The notes under the pieces: model-generated
The model's input: only the letters and a program-made list of their open reading frames with translations
Database searches by the model: none
Told to the model about the DNA's origin: nothing
Shown: one piece after another, positions 5,996-6,581 of the stretch
How positions within the stretch are numbered: position 1 is the stretch's first letter
Layout: each line of letters starts with the position of its first letter
Assembly: GCA_002426555.1 (NCBI GenBank)
Contig: DIQU01000029.1
Location: 1-6,581, forward strand
Direction: 5' to 3'
Source: Firmicutes bacterium UBA5454
Lineage (GTDB): Bacteria > Bacillota > Clostridia > Caldicoprobacterales > DTU083
DNA: 6,581 nt
Position numbers and translations under genes: made by a program

Positions 5996-6581
5996 TTCCG
6001 GGAGCCATTTATCTACTTTCTTACATTCCTTATCTACTGGTGCCCGGTATGAAGTTTTCTGACATTATAGACTATCAAGGTTCTATGTACCGTTATCACA
6101 GCAGACTGGAATCCACTCATGATTTTCAGTCCCAGTGGTGGACCTGGCCTTTGATGATTCGCCCCATATGGTACTATCAGGGAAGAGACTTACCTGCCGG
6201 GATGGCCTCTACCATAGCTTCCTTTGGCAATCCTGCTGTTTGGTGGGCAGCGATTCCTGCATTTTTCATTGCTGTTCGTGCAGCATGGAAAGGCAGTAAG
6301 TCAATGTTTATAGTGGTAATAGCTGTCATAACCCAGATGCTGCCCTGGATGCTGATTTCCAGGTCTTCCTTTATCTATCACTTTTTTCCCATGGTACCTT
6401 TTATGATGCTGGCAGTGGTTTATGTGATAAAGCAGTGGATTGAAAAGGGTCGCTCCAGGAAGGTGGTTTACGGATACCTGGGCTTGGTTCTTGCCCTATT
6501 TATACTCTTTTATCCGGCAGTATCCGGATTGATAGTACCTGAGACCTATATCAGATTTCTCCGATGGCTGCCATCTTGGTA
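5983..6581 (+). pseudogene. C-terminal four-helix tail of the Pmt-like enzyme in the -1 frame (partial at window end)
   Basis: This 199-codon open stretch has no start codon with a ribosome binding site and continues the preceding gene in the -1 frame. It holds the conserved C-terminal signatures of the Pmt family (PMT_4TMC-type): a helix ending IYLLSYIPYL, then QGSMYRYHSRL, STHDFQSQWWTWPLMIRPIW and FGNPAVWWAAIP. Further helices follow, one carrying RSSFIYHFFPMVPF, and the visible sequence closes with RWLPSW. Family members usually end a few residues after such a motif, so the true stop is probably just beyond 6581. The preserved motifs and lack of stop codons show little decay. That means the frameshift is very recent, a sequencing or assembly error in a homopolymer, or bypassed during expression. 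Confidence 0.85.

Overview
The window looks like chromosome of a low-GC, Gram-positive, Clostridia-type bacterium. The evidence is strong AGGAG-type ribosome binding sites, a consensus sigma-A promoter, a c-di-GMP-I riboswitch, a 5S rRNA fragment of clostridial type and AT-rich intergenic DNA. No species can be named from the sequence alone. All recognised genes lie on the + strand.

Region 1-345 holds the last codons of an unidentified membrane protein (stop at 101-103), a 7-bp tandem repeat that overlaps that stop codon, and a truncated 3' portion of a 5S rRNA gene (about 127-198). About 100 bp of AT-rich DNA with one weak hairpin follow. Region 346-2015 is a self-contained transcription unit: a textbook promoter (TTGACA, 17 bp, TATAAT), a leader of about 178 nt with a c-di-GMP-I riboswitch whose 3' edge runs into the ribosome binding site, one gene for a secreted transglutaminase-like protein with a long Thr/Pro/Lys-rich repeat region, and a rho-independent terminator.

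Region 2017-6581 is a second unit with its own extended -10 promoter. It encodes a GtrB/DPM1-type polyprenyl-phosphate glycosyltransferase, an overlapping GtrA-type membrane protein, and a very large GT-C enzyme that joins a Gpi18-like mannosyltransferase half to a Pmt-like (GT39) protein O-mannosyltransferase half. Together these resemble a three-component extracytoplasmic glycosylation pathway: load a sugar on a lipid carrier, flip it, transfer it outside the cell. The large gene is interrupted by an apparent single-base deletion in a T6 run at 5979-5984. The remaining four-helix Pmt tail continues in the -1 frame to the window end, where the gene seems to be a few codons from finishing.

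The main points for a second look are the riboswitch-controlled surface protein, the headless 5S element with its heptamer repeat, the frameshift, and the possibility that the Thr-rich secreted protein is a substrate of the neighbouring O-glycosylation machinery.
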